A stretch of 64,000 nt of DNA from Bacteroides salyersiae WAL 10018 = DSM 18765 = JCM 12988 (lineage in GTDB: Bacteria; Bacteroidota; Bacteroidia; Bacteroidales; Bacteroidaceae): positions 2,253,207 to 2,317,206 of the forward strand of contig NZ_KB905466.1 in the NCBI RefSeq assembly GCF_000381365.1, read 5' to 3'. Position numbers and translations under genes: made by a program. Shown piece after piece: positions 46,996 through 56,407 of this stretch; within the stretch, counting starts at the first letter, position 1, and each line of letters begins with the position of its first letter. The notes below the pieces were generated by a model. It worked only from the letters and a program-made list of their open reading frames with translations, was not told the DNA's origin and did no database searches.

Positions 46996-48930
46996 ATGAA
47001 GACATTTGAAGAGCTTGGCGTTTCTCCTGAGATACGTAGAGCAGTCGAAGAAATGGGATATGAGAATCCCATGCCGGTACAAGAGGAAGTGATTCCGTAC
47101 CTTTTAGGAGAAAATAATGATGTAGTAGCTCTTGCCCAAACGGGAACAGGGAAGACAGCCGCATTTGGTTTGCCGCTGATACAACAGATTAACGTAAAAA
47201 ACCGTGTTCCCCAATCACTTATCCTTTGCCCTACACGGGAGCTTTGCCTGCAAATAGCGGGTGATTTGAACGATTATTCCAAATACATTGACGGACTGAA
47301 AGTACTGCCCGTATATGGCGGATCGTCGATAGACAGCCAGATACGTAGTTTGAAACGCGGTGTACATATCATAGTAGCCACTCCGGGACGTTTGCTGGAC
47401 TTGATGGAACGTAAAACCGTTTCACTGTCTACCATCAGCAACGTCGTAATGGACGAAGCGGACGAAATGTTGAATATGGGATTCACAGACAGTATCAATG
47501 CTATTCTGGCAGATGTTCCCCAAGAACGCAATACGCTCCTTTTCTCAGCGACCATGAGTCCGGAGATTGCCCGTATTTCCAAAAAATACCTCCGCGACGC
47601 CAAAGAAATCACTATCGGCCGCAAAAATGAAAGCACCAACAGTGTAAAGCATATTGCATATATGGTGCAAGCGAAAGACAAATATGCCGTACTGAAACGC
47701 GTGGCAGACTATTGCCCGCAGATATACGGCATCGTTTTCTGCCGTACCCGTAAAGAGACACAGGAAATTGCCGACAAACTGATGCAGGAAGGTTACAATG
47801 CCGACTCACTGCATGGCGAACTCTCACAGGCGCAGCGTGACGCCGTTATGCAGAAGTTCCGCCAACGGAATATCCAAATCCTTGTAGCTACAGACGTAGC
47901 CGCACGCGGATTGGACGTAAACGACCTTACACATGTGATCAATTACGGCCTGCCAGACGATACGGAAAGTTATACCCACCGTAGCGGACGTACCGGACGT
48001 GCCGGGAAAACCGGAATTTCCATTGCCATCGTCAATATGCGCGAGAAGGGCAAAATGCGCGAAATAGAGCGTATCATCGGCAAAAAGTTCATCATGGAGC
48101 AGGTACCCACAGGGAAGCAAATCTGTGAGAAACAACTCATCAAGGTAATTGATGATATCGAAAAAGTAAAGGTCAATGAAGAGGAGATTGCCGACTTTAT
48201 GCCCGATATTTATCGTAAACTGGAATGGTTGAGCAAAGAAGATGTTATCAAACGTATGGTATCGATGGAGTTCAACCGTTTCTTAGAGTACTATCGTGAC
48301 CGTGAAGAAATACAAACAGCTACCGACAGCCGTGGTGAACGCGGAAGCCGTGAAGATCGCGGAGGCCGTGAAGGTGGCAGCCGCAAGGCAGCACCGGGAT
48401 TCACCCGCCTGTTCATCAACTTGGGTAAGATGGATAATTTTTTTCCCAGTGAACTGATCAGCCTGCTGAACAGTAACACCCGTGGACGTATTGAGTTGGG
48501 GCGTATCGATCTGATGAAAAACTTCTCTTTCTTTGAAGTAGAAGAAAAAGAGACTCAGAATGTAATAAAAGCCTTAAATCGCGCAAACTGGAACGGTCGC
48601 AGGGTTTCGGTCGAAATTGCCGGAGAAGAGGGCGGAGAAGGCCGTAGAAACAGCGACAGAAGCAATGATAAAAGTGGCGTCAAAGGTAGAAACGGCAGAA
48701 GTAAAGATACTCAAAAAGATAATTCCACATCGGCATCAGCTAAACCGCGCAAAGAAAAAGCAAGCAAAACGCCTGCTTCCACCGACAGCAAGAAGCAAAA
48801 GCCAAGCCGTGAAGAACGCGGTTATAAAAATGCACGTGGAAAGAAAGACGATTGGAAGCAATTCTTCAAAGATGAAGAACCGGATTTCAGTGAAGAAGGC
48901 TGGGCACGCAGAAAACCAAAGAAAAAATAA
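46996..48930 (+). CDS. DEAD-box ATP-dependent RNA helicase with DbpA-type RNA-binding domain
   Basis: About 644 residues. The helicase core has AQTGTGKTAAF (Walker A), PTRELCLQ, TPGRLL, MDEADEML, SATMSPEI, HRSGRTGRAG and ARGLDV in the usual order. A DbpA-like RNA-binding domain follows (FTRLFINLGKMDNFFPSELI to about residue 545), then a low-complexity, Arg/Gly- and Lys-rich tail. Start at MKTFEELGV because the upstream TTG lies in the promoter. A role in ribosome assembly or cold-linked RNA unwinding is usual for this family. It has its own promoter and terminator. Confidence 0.94.
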   Translation: MKTFEELGVSPEIRRAVEEMGYENPMPVQEEVIPYLLGENNDVVALAQTGTGKTAAFGLPLIQQINVKNRVPQSLILCPTRELCLQIAGDLNDYSKYIDGLKVLPVYGGSSIDSQIRSLKRGVHIIVATPGRLLDLMERKTVSLSTISNVVMDEADEMLNMGFTDSINAILADVPQERNTLLFSATMSPEIARISKKYLRDAKEITIGRKNESTNSVKHIAYMVQAKDKYAVLKRVADYCPQIYGIVFCRTRKETQEIADKLMQEGYNADSLHGELSQAQRDAVMQKFRQRNIQILVATDVAARGLDVNDLTHVINYGLPDDTESYTHRSGRTGRAGKTGISIAIVNMREKGKMREIERIIGKKFIMEQVPTGKQICEKQLIKVIDDIEKVKVNEEEIADFMPDIYRKLEWLSKEDVIKRMVSMEFNRFLEYYRDREEIQTATDSRGERGSREDRGGREGGSRKAAPGFTRLFINLGKMDNFFPSELISLLNSNTRGRIELGRIDLMKNFSFFEVEEKETQNVIKALNRANWNGRRVSVEIAGEEGGEGRRNSDRSNDKSGVKGRNGRSKDTQKDNSTSASAKPRKEKASKTPASTDSKKQKPSREERGYKNARGKKDDWKQFFKDEEPDFSEEGWARRKPKKK

Positions 48931-48955
48931 GAATATCCTTTTCAGCAAAGGAAGT

Positions 48956-48993
48956 GAGACTGTTTCCAATCAGGGATTCAGTCTCTTTTTTTT
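48956..48993 (+). terminator. Intrinsic terminator after the helicase gene
   Basis: GAGACTG (48956-48962) and CAGTCTC (48979-48985) form the stem, followed directly by a run of eight T. It is 26 bp after the stop. Confidence 0.9.
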
Positions 48994-49127
48994 CGGAACA
49001 GCACTCTATTTAAGCTCAACCCGGCAATAAGAACCATACGGCATAACTTCTCCTCTTCCGGGAAGGAACATCCATAAAGAACGGCGGCCGATAGGATAAA
49101 AGTTATGTAGGACTCAAGTTATTTTAT

Positions 49128-49135
49128 TACCTTTG
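49128..49135 (+). promoter_or_regulatory. Probable -7 box of the DMT transporter gene
   Basis: TACCTTTG, exact TAnnTTTG, 38 bp before the start codon. Confidence 0.55.
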
Positions 49136-49173
49136 CGGCGTTTTTCAAAACAATGAACCCTATTCCTTAAAGT

Positions 49174-50037
49174 ATGAATAAATTAAACGGTTTTCTCTAC
49201 GGACTGCTGTCTTCGGCATCTTTCGGCCTCATTCCGCTATTCACCATTCCGGTGATGCGGCAAGGGATGCAGTTCGAATCAATTTTATTATACCGGTTTG
49301 CTTTTGCCACACTGGCACTGGGGCTTATCTTGTTACTCGACGGACAATCTTTCCGTATCAACCGCCGGGATATCCCTTCACTCGTATTGTTGGCATTTCT
49401 TTATCTGATGTCCGCCGTATTCCTATTCTGGGGATATAAATTCATGGCGAGCGGCATCGCTACCACCCTTCACTTCATGTATCCGGTACTGACCACTTTG
49501 ATAATGATGCTATTCTTCCGTGAAAAGAAATCCATCTGGCGTTTTCTGGCAATTATTCTCGCTGTAAGCGGAGTGTTTTTCCTGTCTCAAGGTGACGATT
49601 CGGGCAATATCACGATCACCGGCATTCTTATTGTCCTTCTTTCAGCTTTGGGATATGCACTTTATCTGGTAACCGTAAGTCAATTAAAAGTCGGCCAAAT
49701 GAAAGGATTACGACTCACATTTTATGTATTTCTATTCGGAACTTTATTGCTTCTTGCAGGAATCAATGCCACAGGAGATATCCAACCTATCGGTAATTGG
49801 CACATAGCCGGGAATCTGATGATGCTCGCCATCATTCCAACCGTCATCTCCAATCTGGCACTGGTGAGAGCCGTGAAATGCATCGGTTCTACCCTTACTT
49901 CGGTTTTAGGAGCTATGGAACCGGTCACCGCCGTATGTGTCGGCATCTTTATGTTCGGAGAACCTTTCACAAGCAGCATCGGCTTGGGAATCGCCTTAAT
50001 CATTACCGCAGTAACGGTAATAATACTAAAACGGTAA
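49174..50037 (+). CDS. EamA/DMT-family membrane transporter
   Basis: 287 residues, almost entirely hydrophobic, with about ten predicted membrane helices in two five-helix halves. The half-repeat motifs GLIPLFTIPVMR and FWGYKFMASGIATTLHFMYPVLTTLI in the first half, and TVISNLALVRAVKCIGSTLTSVLGAMEPVTAV in the second, identify the EamA family of metabolite exporters. The substrate is unknown. Monocistronic. Confidence 0.9.
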   Translation: MNKLNGFLYGLLSSASFGLIPLFTIPVMRQGMQFESILLYRFAFATLALGLILLLDGQSFRINRRDIPSLVLLAFLYLMSAVFLFWGYKFMASGIATTLHFMYPVLTTLIMMLFFREKKSIWRFLAIILAVSGVFFLSQGDDSGNITITGILIVLLSALGYALYLVTVSQLKVGQMKGLRLTFYVFLFGTLLLLAGINATGDIQPIGNWHIAGNLMMLAIIPTVISNLALVRAVKCIGSTLTSVLGAMEPVTAVCVGIFMFGEPFTSSIGLGIALIITAVTVIILKR

Positions 50038-50177
50038 AGTCACCCGGCATTTACAAGATATTGACCGGCCATCCAGAGAGGAAGAATGTGCCAAAGCTCA
50101 ACTTTAAAGAAAATGAATTTTTAATCTGAAACTTGATACCCTTCATCAATTGTTCATTTTAGCCTTGCCCCCCTCTT

Positions 50178-52316
50178 CTATTTGGAACCATTGATTTTCA
50201 GTTCCTTGATCAAATTGGCCGCCCCGCCATATTTCTCTATAATAAAAAGCATATAGCGTACATCCACACCAATGCAACGTTGCAAATCCGGTTCAAAAAC
50301 AATATCACTGCTCATCGCTTCCCAATTTCCATCGAAAGCAAGCCCCAACAACTCACCTTTTGCATTGAACATCGCACTACCGGAATTTCCGCCCGTAATA
50401 TCGTTATTAGAGATAAAACATACCTTCATTTCTCCCTTTTCATCCGCATAACGTCCAAAATCTCCGGCACTGAACAGTTCCAATAAACGCGGGCTGACCT
50501 CAAAATCCGGATCTCCCTGATGATCACGCATCTTTTCGAATATTCCCATCGGAGTAGTATAATAATTATAAACCGCCCCATTGAACGGAGAATAGCTGCA
50601 AACTGTTCCAAAGCTAAGCCGCATAGTCGAATTGGCATCCGGATAAAAATTACGATCGGCATACATCCGGCGAACAGCCGCATTGAATAACCGCTCATCT
50701 CTCTCTATCTTTTCCGAAGCCTCCACTACCGCATGATTCATATCATAATAAGCCACAATAAGGTCGATACCTAACGAGATTGCAGGATCGTCGATGATAT
50801 TGAACGTTGTATCACGTTCCAGAAAGCGTTTCAGGCCTCTTGGAGAAGTTATTTCCGAGCGGGCATACAAAGTGTCGATATAAGCCTGCTCATTGCCATT
50901 ATAAAGTGTATCGATAGTCTGATACATCGGTGGCAGATACTTGGCAGGCACCTCTTCGCGATATTCTCTCAAAAGTGCTGTAAACACCTCCTTATCAATG
51001 TCAATATCCAGATTGGCATACTTTTCCAATAAACTTTTCAACCGTGCAACCACCTGCTTCTCCTCTGCTTCAAAATCAAAATTAAGAATTTCGAGCGACA
51101 ACTGTACCAACTCCGGCCCGTTAATGAACGATTCACCGAAATAAGCCAGCGCCCGATTCACTTCCCGCCGACTCTTATAGTTCAATTCGAGCGAAGAGAG
51201 CAGATGCATCAGCTTTTCACGCTCAGCAGGAGTATTCTGAATCCATTGCCTCAATGTAGCTTCCAACTCCCGCTTCTTCTCAAGTACTTTCAGCTTACGG
51301 ATCGCCTTGTTCGTTCCTATGCTGTTTTTCCAATAATTAGAACTTTCATCATACTTAGAAGCATACTTAATGCGGATATCGTCTCTACGATCCATCTCGC
51401 GCTTCCAGATAGCCTGTTTCACACCACGCACATCTATCATCGCCTGGTTCATGCCGTTCATCATCTCTTCAATGCCAAAAGAAGATAGAAAACGTTCCGT
51501 ACTGCCCGGATAACCCAAAGTCATACAGAAAGAACCTTCCTTGTACCCATCCAATGAGACAGGAGCTACATACGACGGGTGATAAGGCACATTATCGGGT
51601 GAATAATCGGCCGGTTCGTTCTTCTTATCGGCATAAATACGAAAAACCGAGAAATCACCGGTATGGCGCGGCCACATCCAATTATCCGTATCCCAACCAA
51701 ATTTTCCAATAGAAGACGGAGGAGCAAATACCAGTCGCACATCGTTGAAATCGCGATAAACCGACAACCAAAATTCATTTCCGCCATAATAAGCATCAAC
51801 CACCCCCACAAGTGTAGAGTCTTTGAGGCTCACCTCATCGGCTATCAAACGTGTAATGGAATCGACGGCCGCTATACGTTCCGGCTCAGTCATGGAGTCA
51901 CGGGTTACCTTGAGCACGCGTTTCGTCACATCTTCCGTACGCAGTAAAAAACGGACATACAGTTCCGGATTAGGCAGTTCTTCTTCAAGAGTGCGGGCTA
52001 CAAACCCCTCTTTCAAATAATCGTGTTCAACCGTAGAATGTTGTTGTACGCTACTGAAACCGCAGTGATGATTGGTAAAGACCAATCCGTCTTCCGAAAC
52101 GACAACACCGGAACAAAATCCTCCGAAACTGACTACAGCATCTTTCAAAGAGGCTTTTTTAGGATTATAAAGTTTCTTAGCGGGCATCTGCAAACCAAGC
52201 TCTTTCATCGATTTCTGCGTTTGTTTATTCAAATTCCCTAACAGCCACATCCCTTCATCGGCATGGGCGGCCGATGAAAGGAAAAGAGCAATCATTGCAA
52301 ATAGTTTAAGTTTCAT
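50178..52316 (-). CDS. S46-family dipeptidyl peptidase, DPP7-like
   Basis: 712 residues with signal peptide ending SSAAHA. FTNHHCGFSSVQQHS (catalytic His about 84), an Asp region in the middle, and ITGGNSGSAMFN (catalytic Ser about 644) form the triad. In the specificity loop the sequence is LAFDGNWEAMSSD: Gly where Arg marks the Asp/Glu-specific DPP11, so a DPP7-type preference for hydrophobic residues is expected. Known S46 enzymes are periplasmic and release dipeptides for nutrition, a hallmark of asaccharolytic and gut Bacteroidetes. Monocistronic, convergent with the transporter gene. Confidence 0.93.
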   Translation of the reverse strand: MKLKLFAMIALFLSSAAHADEGMWLLGNLNKQTQKSMKELGLQMPAKKLYNPKKASLKDAVVSFGGFCSGVVVSEDGLVFTNHHCGFSSVQQHSTVEHDYLKEGFVARTLEEELPNPELYVRFLLRTEDVTKRVLKVTRDSMTEPERIAAVDSITRLIADEVSLKDSTLVGVVDAYYGGNEFWLSVYRDFNDVRLVFAPPSSIGKFGWDTDNWMWPRHTGDFSVFRIYADKKNEPADYSPDNVPYHPSYVAPVSLDGYKEGSFCMTLGYPGSTERFLSSFGIEEMMNGMNQAMIDVRGVKQAIWKREMDRRDDIRIKYASKYDESSNYWKNSIGTNKAIRKLKVLEKKRELEATLRQWIQNTPAEREKLMHLLSSLELNYKSRREVNRALAYFGESFINGPELVQLSLEILNFDFEAEEKQVVARLKSLLEKYANLDIDIDKEVFTALLREYREEVPAKYLPPMYQTIDTLYNGNEQAYIDTLYARSEITSPRGLKRFLERDTTFNIIDDPAISLGIDLIVAYYDMNHAVVEASEKIERDERLFNAAVRRMYADRNFYPDANSTMRLSFGTVCSYSPFNGAVYNYYTTPMGIFEKMRDHQGDPDFEVSPRLLELFSAGDFGRYADEKGEMKVCFISNNDITGGNSGSAMFNAKGELLGLAFDGNWEAMSSDIVFEPDLQRCIGVDVRYMLFIIEKYGGAANLIKELKINGSK

Positions 52317-52366
52317 TCAATTGGGGGATTAAGTGGACATTTTTTATAATTCAAATCAAAGAAGCA

Positions 52367-53722
52367 TCATTCGGTTATCAGACGTAACTTCTTCGCTCCT
52401 ACACGGGCTTGCAGCCATTCGGAGATTTTCTTCTTCTCACTTTCGCTCGGATGGCGGCCAAACTTCAACACAGCAAGTGCAACCGTATCCGTTTTCAACG
52501 AATCTACCGTAGTCTCCAAAGTATGAGAAATAGAGACCGCCGTCACCGAAGGATATAACACTTTCAATTCGGGTATGATGGTACGGCTCATTTCATCATA
52601 AGATTTATATTTCTCCAAGTTCTTCTCCAAAGCAGCGATCTTCTTTTGCTGTTCTTGCAAGCGCTGTTCACTGTTTTTGTAGAAGTCTTCCATCACCATA
52701 GCCCGTATAGACGAAATGTCCATCGCATCATTATTCATTCCCTGTAATACGATGAGCTTAGTCTCTTCCAACTTGTATCGCTCCATCTTACTACGCGCCA
52801 GCTCTATCGAGGCCTCAGGAACTTCCGGCCCGATAAGGACGACACGTATTTCGCGATGTTCATAACTCACCTTCTTGTCGAGTACCTGCGTATTCTCAAA
52901 GTTCAGTTCCGTATTGATGAAATGATTGGCAGCCGTTTCATAGAAAGTGCTCTTAATAATGCCAAAAGTCAGATAAACAGCCGGGCACATGGTAATAATG
53001 ACAATAAGGATAATGTATTTGCGAACCGTTTTTTCCCGATTCTTATCTACAAATTCTTTTCGCTGAAAATGCATTACCCGCACACCGAGAAAGGTAGCCA
53101 GACTGATAAAGACAGAATTTATGAAATAGAGATAAAAAGCACCGAGAAAGTAAATCAGATTGCCGGATGCCAATCCGTATCCTGCCGTACAAAGTGGCGG
53201 CATCAATGCAGTGGCGATGGCAACACCCGGTATCACATTTCCTTTCTCCTTGGTAGAGAGAGCCACAACACCGGCCAATCCACCGAAGAGAGCTATAAAA
53301 ACATCATAAATGGTAGGAGATGTACGCGCCAAGAGTTCCGATTGCGCCTCAGCAATAGGGGTAAAAAGAAAATAAACAGTAGCGGTGGTTACGCTGAATG
53401 CAGTCGTAATAAGAAAACTCTTCAAAGAGCGTTTCATCAGTTCAAAATCATTCATTCCAACGGAAAGCCCCACTCCCATAATAGGCCCCATCAACGGAGA
53501 GATCAACATCGCACCGATTATTACGGCAGTAGAGTTCACATTCAATCCCAATGATGCCATAAAAATGGCAAATATCAGAATCCACAGATTGGCCCCTTTG
53601 AATTCGACTCCCTTGCGGATGGAATCGATGGTTTCCAACTCATTATCTTTGTCCTTTCGTAAGTCAAGATACTCGCGGAGAAAGCTCTTTATGGCAAAAA
53701 TGTTCCGATTGTCTGTTTTCAT
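52367..53722 (-). CDS. DUF389 family membrane protein
   Basis: 451 residues. An N-terminal cytoplasmic stretch is followed by six or so membrane helices (from about residue 45 to 265), with FKGANLWILIFAIFMASLGLN, ISPLMGPIMGVGLSVGMND and IPGVAIATALMPPLCTAGYG matching the conserved core of DUF389. The C-terminal half is soluble with a coiled-coil part (YKNSEQRLQEQQKKIAALEK, about 345-380) and looks extracytoplasmic. Function unknown. It ends 4 bp... upstream of it lies the flippase gene on the same strand, whose stop is 3 bp away, so they are co-transcribed. Confidence 0.85.
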   Translation of the reverse strand: MKTDNRNIFAIKSFLREYLDLRKDKDNELETIDSIRKGVEFKGANLWILIFAIFMASLGLNVNSTAVIIGAMLISPLMGPIMGVGLSVGMNDFELMKRSLKSFLITTAFSVTTATVYFLFTPIAEAQSELLARTSPTIYDVFIALFGGLAGVVALSTKEKGNVIPGVAIATALMPPLCTAGYGLASGNLIYFLGAFYLYFINSVFISLATFLGVRVMHFQRKEFVDKNREKTVRKYIILIVIITMCPAVYLTFGIIKSTFYETAANHFINTELNFENTQVLDKKVSYEHREIRVVLIGPEVPEASIELARSKMERYKLEETKLIVLQGMNNDAMDISSIRAMVMEDFYKNSEQRLQEQQKKIAALEKNLEKYKSYDEMSRTIIPELKVLYPSVTAVSISHTLETTVDSLKTDTVALAVLKFGRHPSESEKKKISEWLQARVGAKKLRLITE

Positions 53723-53725
53723 ATT

Positions 53726-55171
53726 TTACCTCCTTAAAAAACGGTTAATAACAGGGATTTGCTTCAATGGTAAGTCATGTTTAATAATATATGCTATAAA
53801 TACAGCCAATAACACTGTGCGGAAAAGCAAACGGAGTACCGTATTCTCCAAAGGCATCCATTCTCCTACAGCGTAGATGACCAATGCTAAAAGTACGTAT
53901 CCACCGATACTTTTCAAATCATAATTTATCGGATATTTCTTTTGCCCGACAAAGTAAGACAGCAGCATGGCAACTGCGTATCCGGTGAAACCGGCCCAGG
54001 CACAAGCCACATAACCATAAACGGGAATAAGGAAAACGTTCATCAGAATAACAATCGTACAGGCCGTTATAGAAAAATAAGCCCCCCACTTTGTTTCATC
54101 TGTCAGTTTATACCAGAAGGAAAGATTGAAATATACCCCCATAAACATTTCGGCAGCCATAACGATAGGAACTACCTTCAATCCTTCCCAATAGTCACGC
54201 CCGATGACATAACGAAGGATATCGAGATAAAACATCACTGCAAGAAATGCCAATAACGTGAAGATGATAAAGAACTTCATAGCCTGTGCATACATCTGCC
54301 GGTTGTCTTTCTCTCTGCTTTTGCCAAACACAAACGGTTCATAAGCAAAGCGGAATGCCTGTGTAAACATAGCCATGATCATGGCTATTTTACTTGTTGC
54401 ACCATATATTCCCAACTGTACGGCCGCCTCTGCTTCATCGGGATAGACAAACGGGAAAATGATTTTATCGACAACCTGATTCAGTATACCTGCAATACCC
54501 AATATCAGAATGGGAAAGGAATAACGAAACATCCGCTTCACTAAATCACGGTCGAGCGTATAGCGGAAACCACGCAACTCAGATATCAGGCAGACCATCA
54601 CCAACGATGTACAAATCAGATTGATCAGAAAAGCCGCACCGACATCGGTTCCTTTCATAAATACGAAATAAACAATGTTCAATGCAATGCTGGCGAAGAT
54701 AAACAGCATCTTCAAAGCGGCAAACTTAATAGGATGGTTCTTATAACGCAGGTAAGCAAAAGGAATGGCCTGAATGGCATCCATAGCTATTACTATCAGC
54801 ATCATCCCCAAATACCAAGGATGCTCTTCATACCCCATCACACCGGCTATCGGCTTCAAAAACAACAGACAGACTGCCAGGAATGAAAGAGAAATCGATC
54901 CGACGGTAAGCAAAGTAGTAGAATAAACCCTTATAGGGTCATCGTCACCCTTATTGGCAAAACGGAAAAACCCGGTTTCCATACCACACGTAAGCAGAAC
55001 AAGCAGTAACGCCGTAATTGCATACATATTCGTAATCACACCGTATCCTCCCGTAGAAGCAGGCATGGAAATAGTATAAATAGGCACCAGCAGATAATTG
55101 AGGAAACGCCCTACGATACTACTGACACCATAGATAGCGGTGTCTTTTGCCAATGATTTTAATCCGGCCAT
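53726..55171 (-). CDS. Polysaccharide flippase-like membrane protein (MATE/Wzx superfamily)
   Basis: 481 residues, about 12-14 membrane helices. The start, GLKSLAKDTAIYGVSSIVGRFLNYLLVPIYT-like in pattern, is typical of the MOP superfamily polysaccharide exporters, and helices such as MFRYSFPILILGIAGILNQVVD recur. Such proteins flip lipid-linked glycan units across the inner membrane. Substrate not recognisable; no capsule cluster surrounds it. It is followed within a few bp by the DUF389 gene. Confidence 0.85.
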   Translation of the reverse strand: MAGLKSLAKDTAIYGVSSIVGRFLNYLLVPIYTISMPASTGGYGVITNMYAITALLLVLLTCGMETGFFRFANKGDDDPIRVYSTTLLTVGSISLSFLAVCLLFLKPIAGVMGYEEHPWYLGMMLIVIAMDAIQAIPFAYLRYKNHPIKFAALKMLFIFASIALNIVYFVFMKGTDVGAAFLINLICTSLVMVCLISELRGFRYTLDRDLVKRMFRYSFPILILGIAGILNQVVDKIIFPFVYPDEAEAAVQLGIYGATSKIAMIMAMFTQAFRFAYEPFVFGKSREKDNRQMYAQAMKFFIIFTLLAFLAVMFYLDILRYVIGRDYWEGLKVVPIVMAAEMFMGVYFNLSFWYKLTDETKWGAYFSITACTIVILMNVFLIPVYGYVACAWAGFTGYAVAMLLSYFVGQKKYPINYDLKSIGGYVLLALVIYAVGEWMPLENTVLRLLFRTVLLAVFIAYIIKHDLPLKQIPVINRFLRR

Positions 55172-55192
55172 GTATTTTATTTACAATTAGAC

Positions 55193-55269
55193 GATTTACG
55201 ATTAGACGATTCAGAAAAGACTTACGCTGTAACTTCAATCGTAAGTCGTCAATCGTCTAATCGTAAATC
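55193..55269. repeat. Two-level hairpin between ruvB and the flippase gene
   Basis: Outer arms GATTTACGATTAGACGATT and AATCGTCTAATCGTAAATC are perfect 19-bp complements; inside, GACTTACG (55219-55226) and CGTAAGTC (55240-55247) pair for 8 bp. The right arm overlaps the ruvB stop codon. There is no T-run, so it resembles a palindromic mobile repeat or a processing signal more than a terminator. Confidence 0.7.
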
Positions 55270-56290
55270 AAAACAATGTTTGTTGACTATTATAAATACT
55301 CCGTCCCAAATGTTTATAAGCAAGCTCAGTTACTTCACGCCCGCGGGGAGTCCGTTTCAAGAACCCTTCTTTGATGAGAAACGGTTCATATACCTCTTCA
55401 ATGGTTCCGGCATCTTCACCTAACGCGGTAGCAATGGTTGTCAATCCCACGGGGCCGCCTTTAAACTTATCGATAATGGTGCAGAGTATCTTGTTATCTA
55501 TCTCATCCAAACCATATTTGTCAATATTCAATGCTTCAAGAGCAAAAGTAGCGATATCCGTATCGATGGACCCGGAGCCTTTCACCTGTGCGAAGTCACG
55601 GACACGACGAAGCAGCGCATTGGCAATACGAGGCGTACCGCGACTGCGTGAAGCTATCTCGCCTGCTGCGGGTATCGAGCAAGGCACATCCAAAATAGCA
55701 GCCGAACGCCGGATAATATTACTTAACACGTCATCATCGTAATATTCAAGATGCAGGTTGATGCCGAAACGTGCACGCAACGGTGCTGTCAGTAAGCCGC
55801 TACGGGTAGTTGCACCTACCAAAGTAAACGGATTCAAATCAATCTGAATACTTCGTGCAGACGGCCCCTTATCTATCATTATATCGATACGATAATCCTC
55901 CATGGCAGAATACAAGTATTCTTCCACCACAGGAGACAAACGATGGATTTCATCGATAAACAGAACATCGTTGGGTTCAAGACTGGTGAGCACACCGGCA
56001 AGATCACCGGGTTTGTCGAGCACCGGACCGGAGGTGACTTTAAAGCCTACCCCAAGTTCATTGGCAATAATATTTGAAAGTGTAGTTTTTCCCAATCCGG
56101 GAGGACCGTGCAACAGCACATGATCAAGTGCCTCTCCACGGAGACGGGCTGCCTTTACAAAAATACGGAGATTCTCCACGACTTTATCCTGTCCGCTAAA
56201 ATCCTCGAAACTAAGCGGACGGAGCGCATTCTCAAAATCCCGTTCTTTACTGGTCAGTTGTTGATTACGTATATTGAAATCTTCTTCCAT
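55268..56290 (-). CDS. ruvB: Holliday junction branch migration ATPase RuvB
   Basis: 340 residues. [36 protein letters not shown] (Walker A), [12 protein letters not shown] (Walker B), [10 protein letters not shown] (sensor 1) and the C-terminal winged helix ([19 protein letters not shown], with YKHLG) are all diagnostic. It drives branch migration with RuvA in recombination repair. Own promoter. Length is normal for the family. Confidence 0.97.
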   Translation of the reverse strand: MEEDFNIRNQQLTSKERDFENALRPLSFEDFSGQDKVVENLRIFVKAARLRGEALDHVLLHGPPGLGKTTLSNIIANELGVGFKVTSGPVLDKPGDLAGVLTSLEPNDVLFIDEIHRLSPVVEEYLYSAMEDYRIDIMIDKGPSARSIQIDLNPFTLVGATTRSGLLTAPLRARFGINLHLEYYDDDVLSNIIRRSAAILDVPCSIPAAGEIASRSRGTPRIANALLRRVRDFAQVKGSGSIDTDIATFALEALNIDKYGLDEIDNKILCTIIDKFKGGPVGLTTIATALGEDAGTIEEVYEPFLIKEGFLKRTPRGREVTELAYKHLGRSIYNSQQTLF

Positions 56291-56324
56291 AAAATTACAT
56301 TCCCGTTCTTCTATATATAGAGGG

Positions 56325-56332
56325 CAAAGATA
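56325..56332 (-). promoter_or_regulatory. Probable -7 box of ruvB
   Basis: On the minus strand TATCTTTG, exact TAnnTTTG, 35 bp before the ruvB start codon. Confidence 0.6.
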
Positions 56333-56407
56333 ACATAATTCAAAGAAAGATGATGCCGGGGGGATAAGATAATTATTACCCCGGCGTAGAATTAAACCGG
56401 AAAAAGA

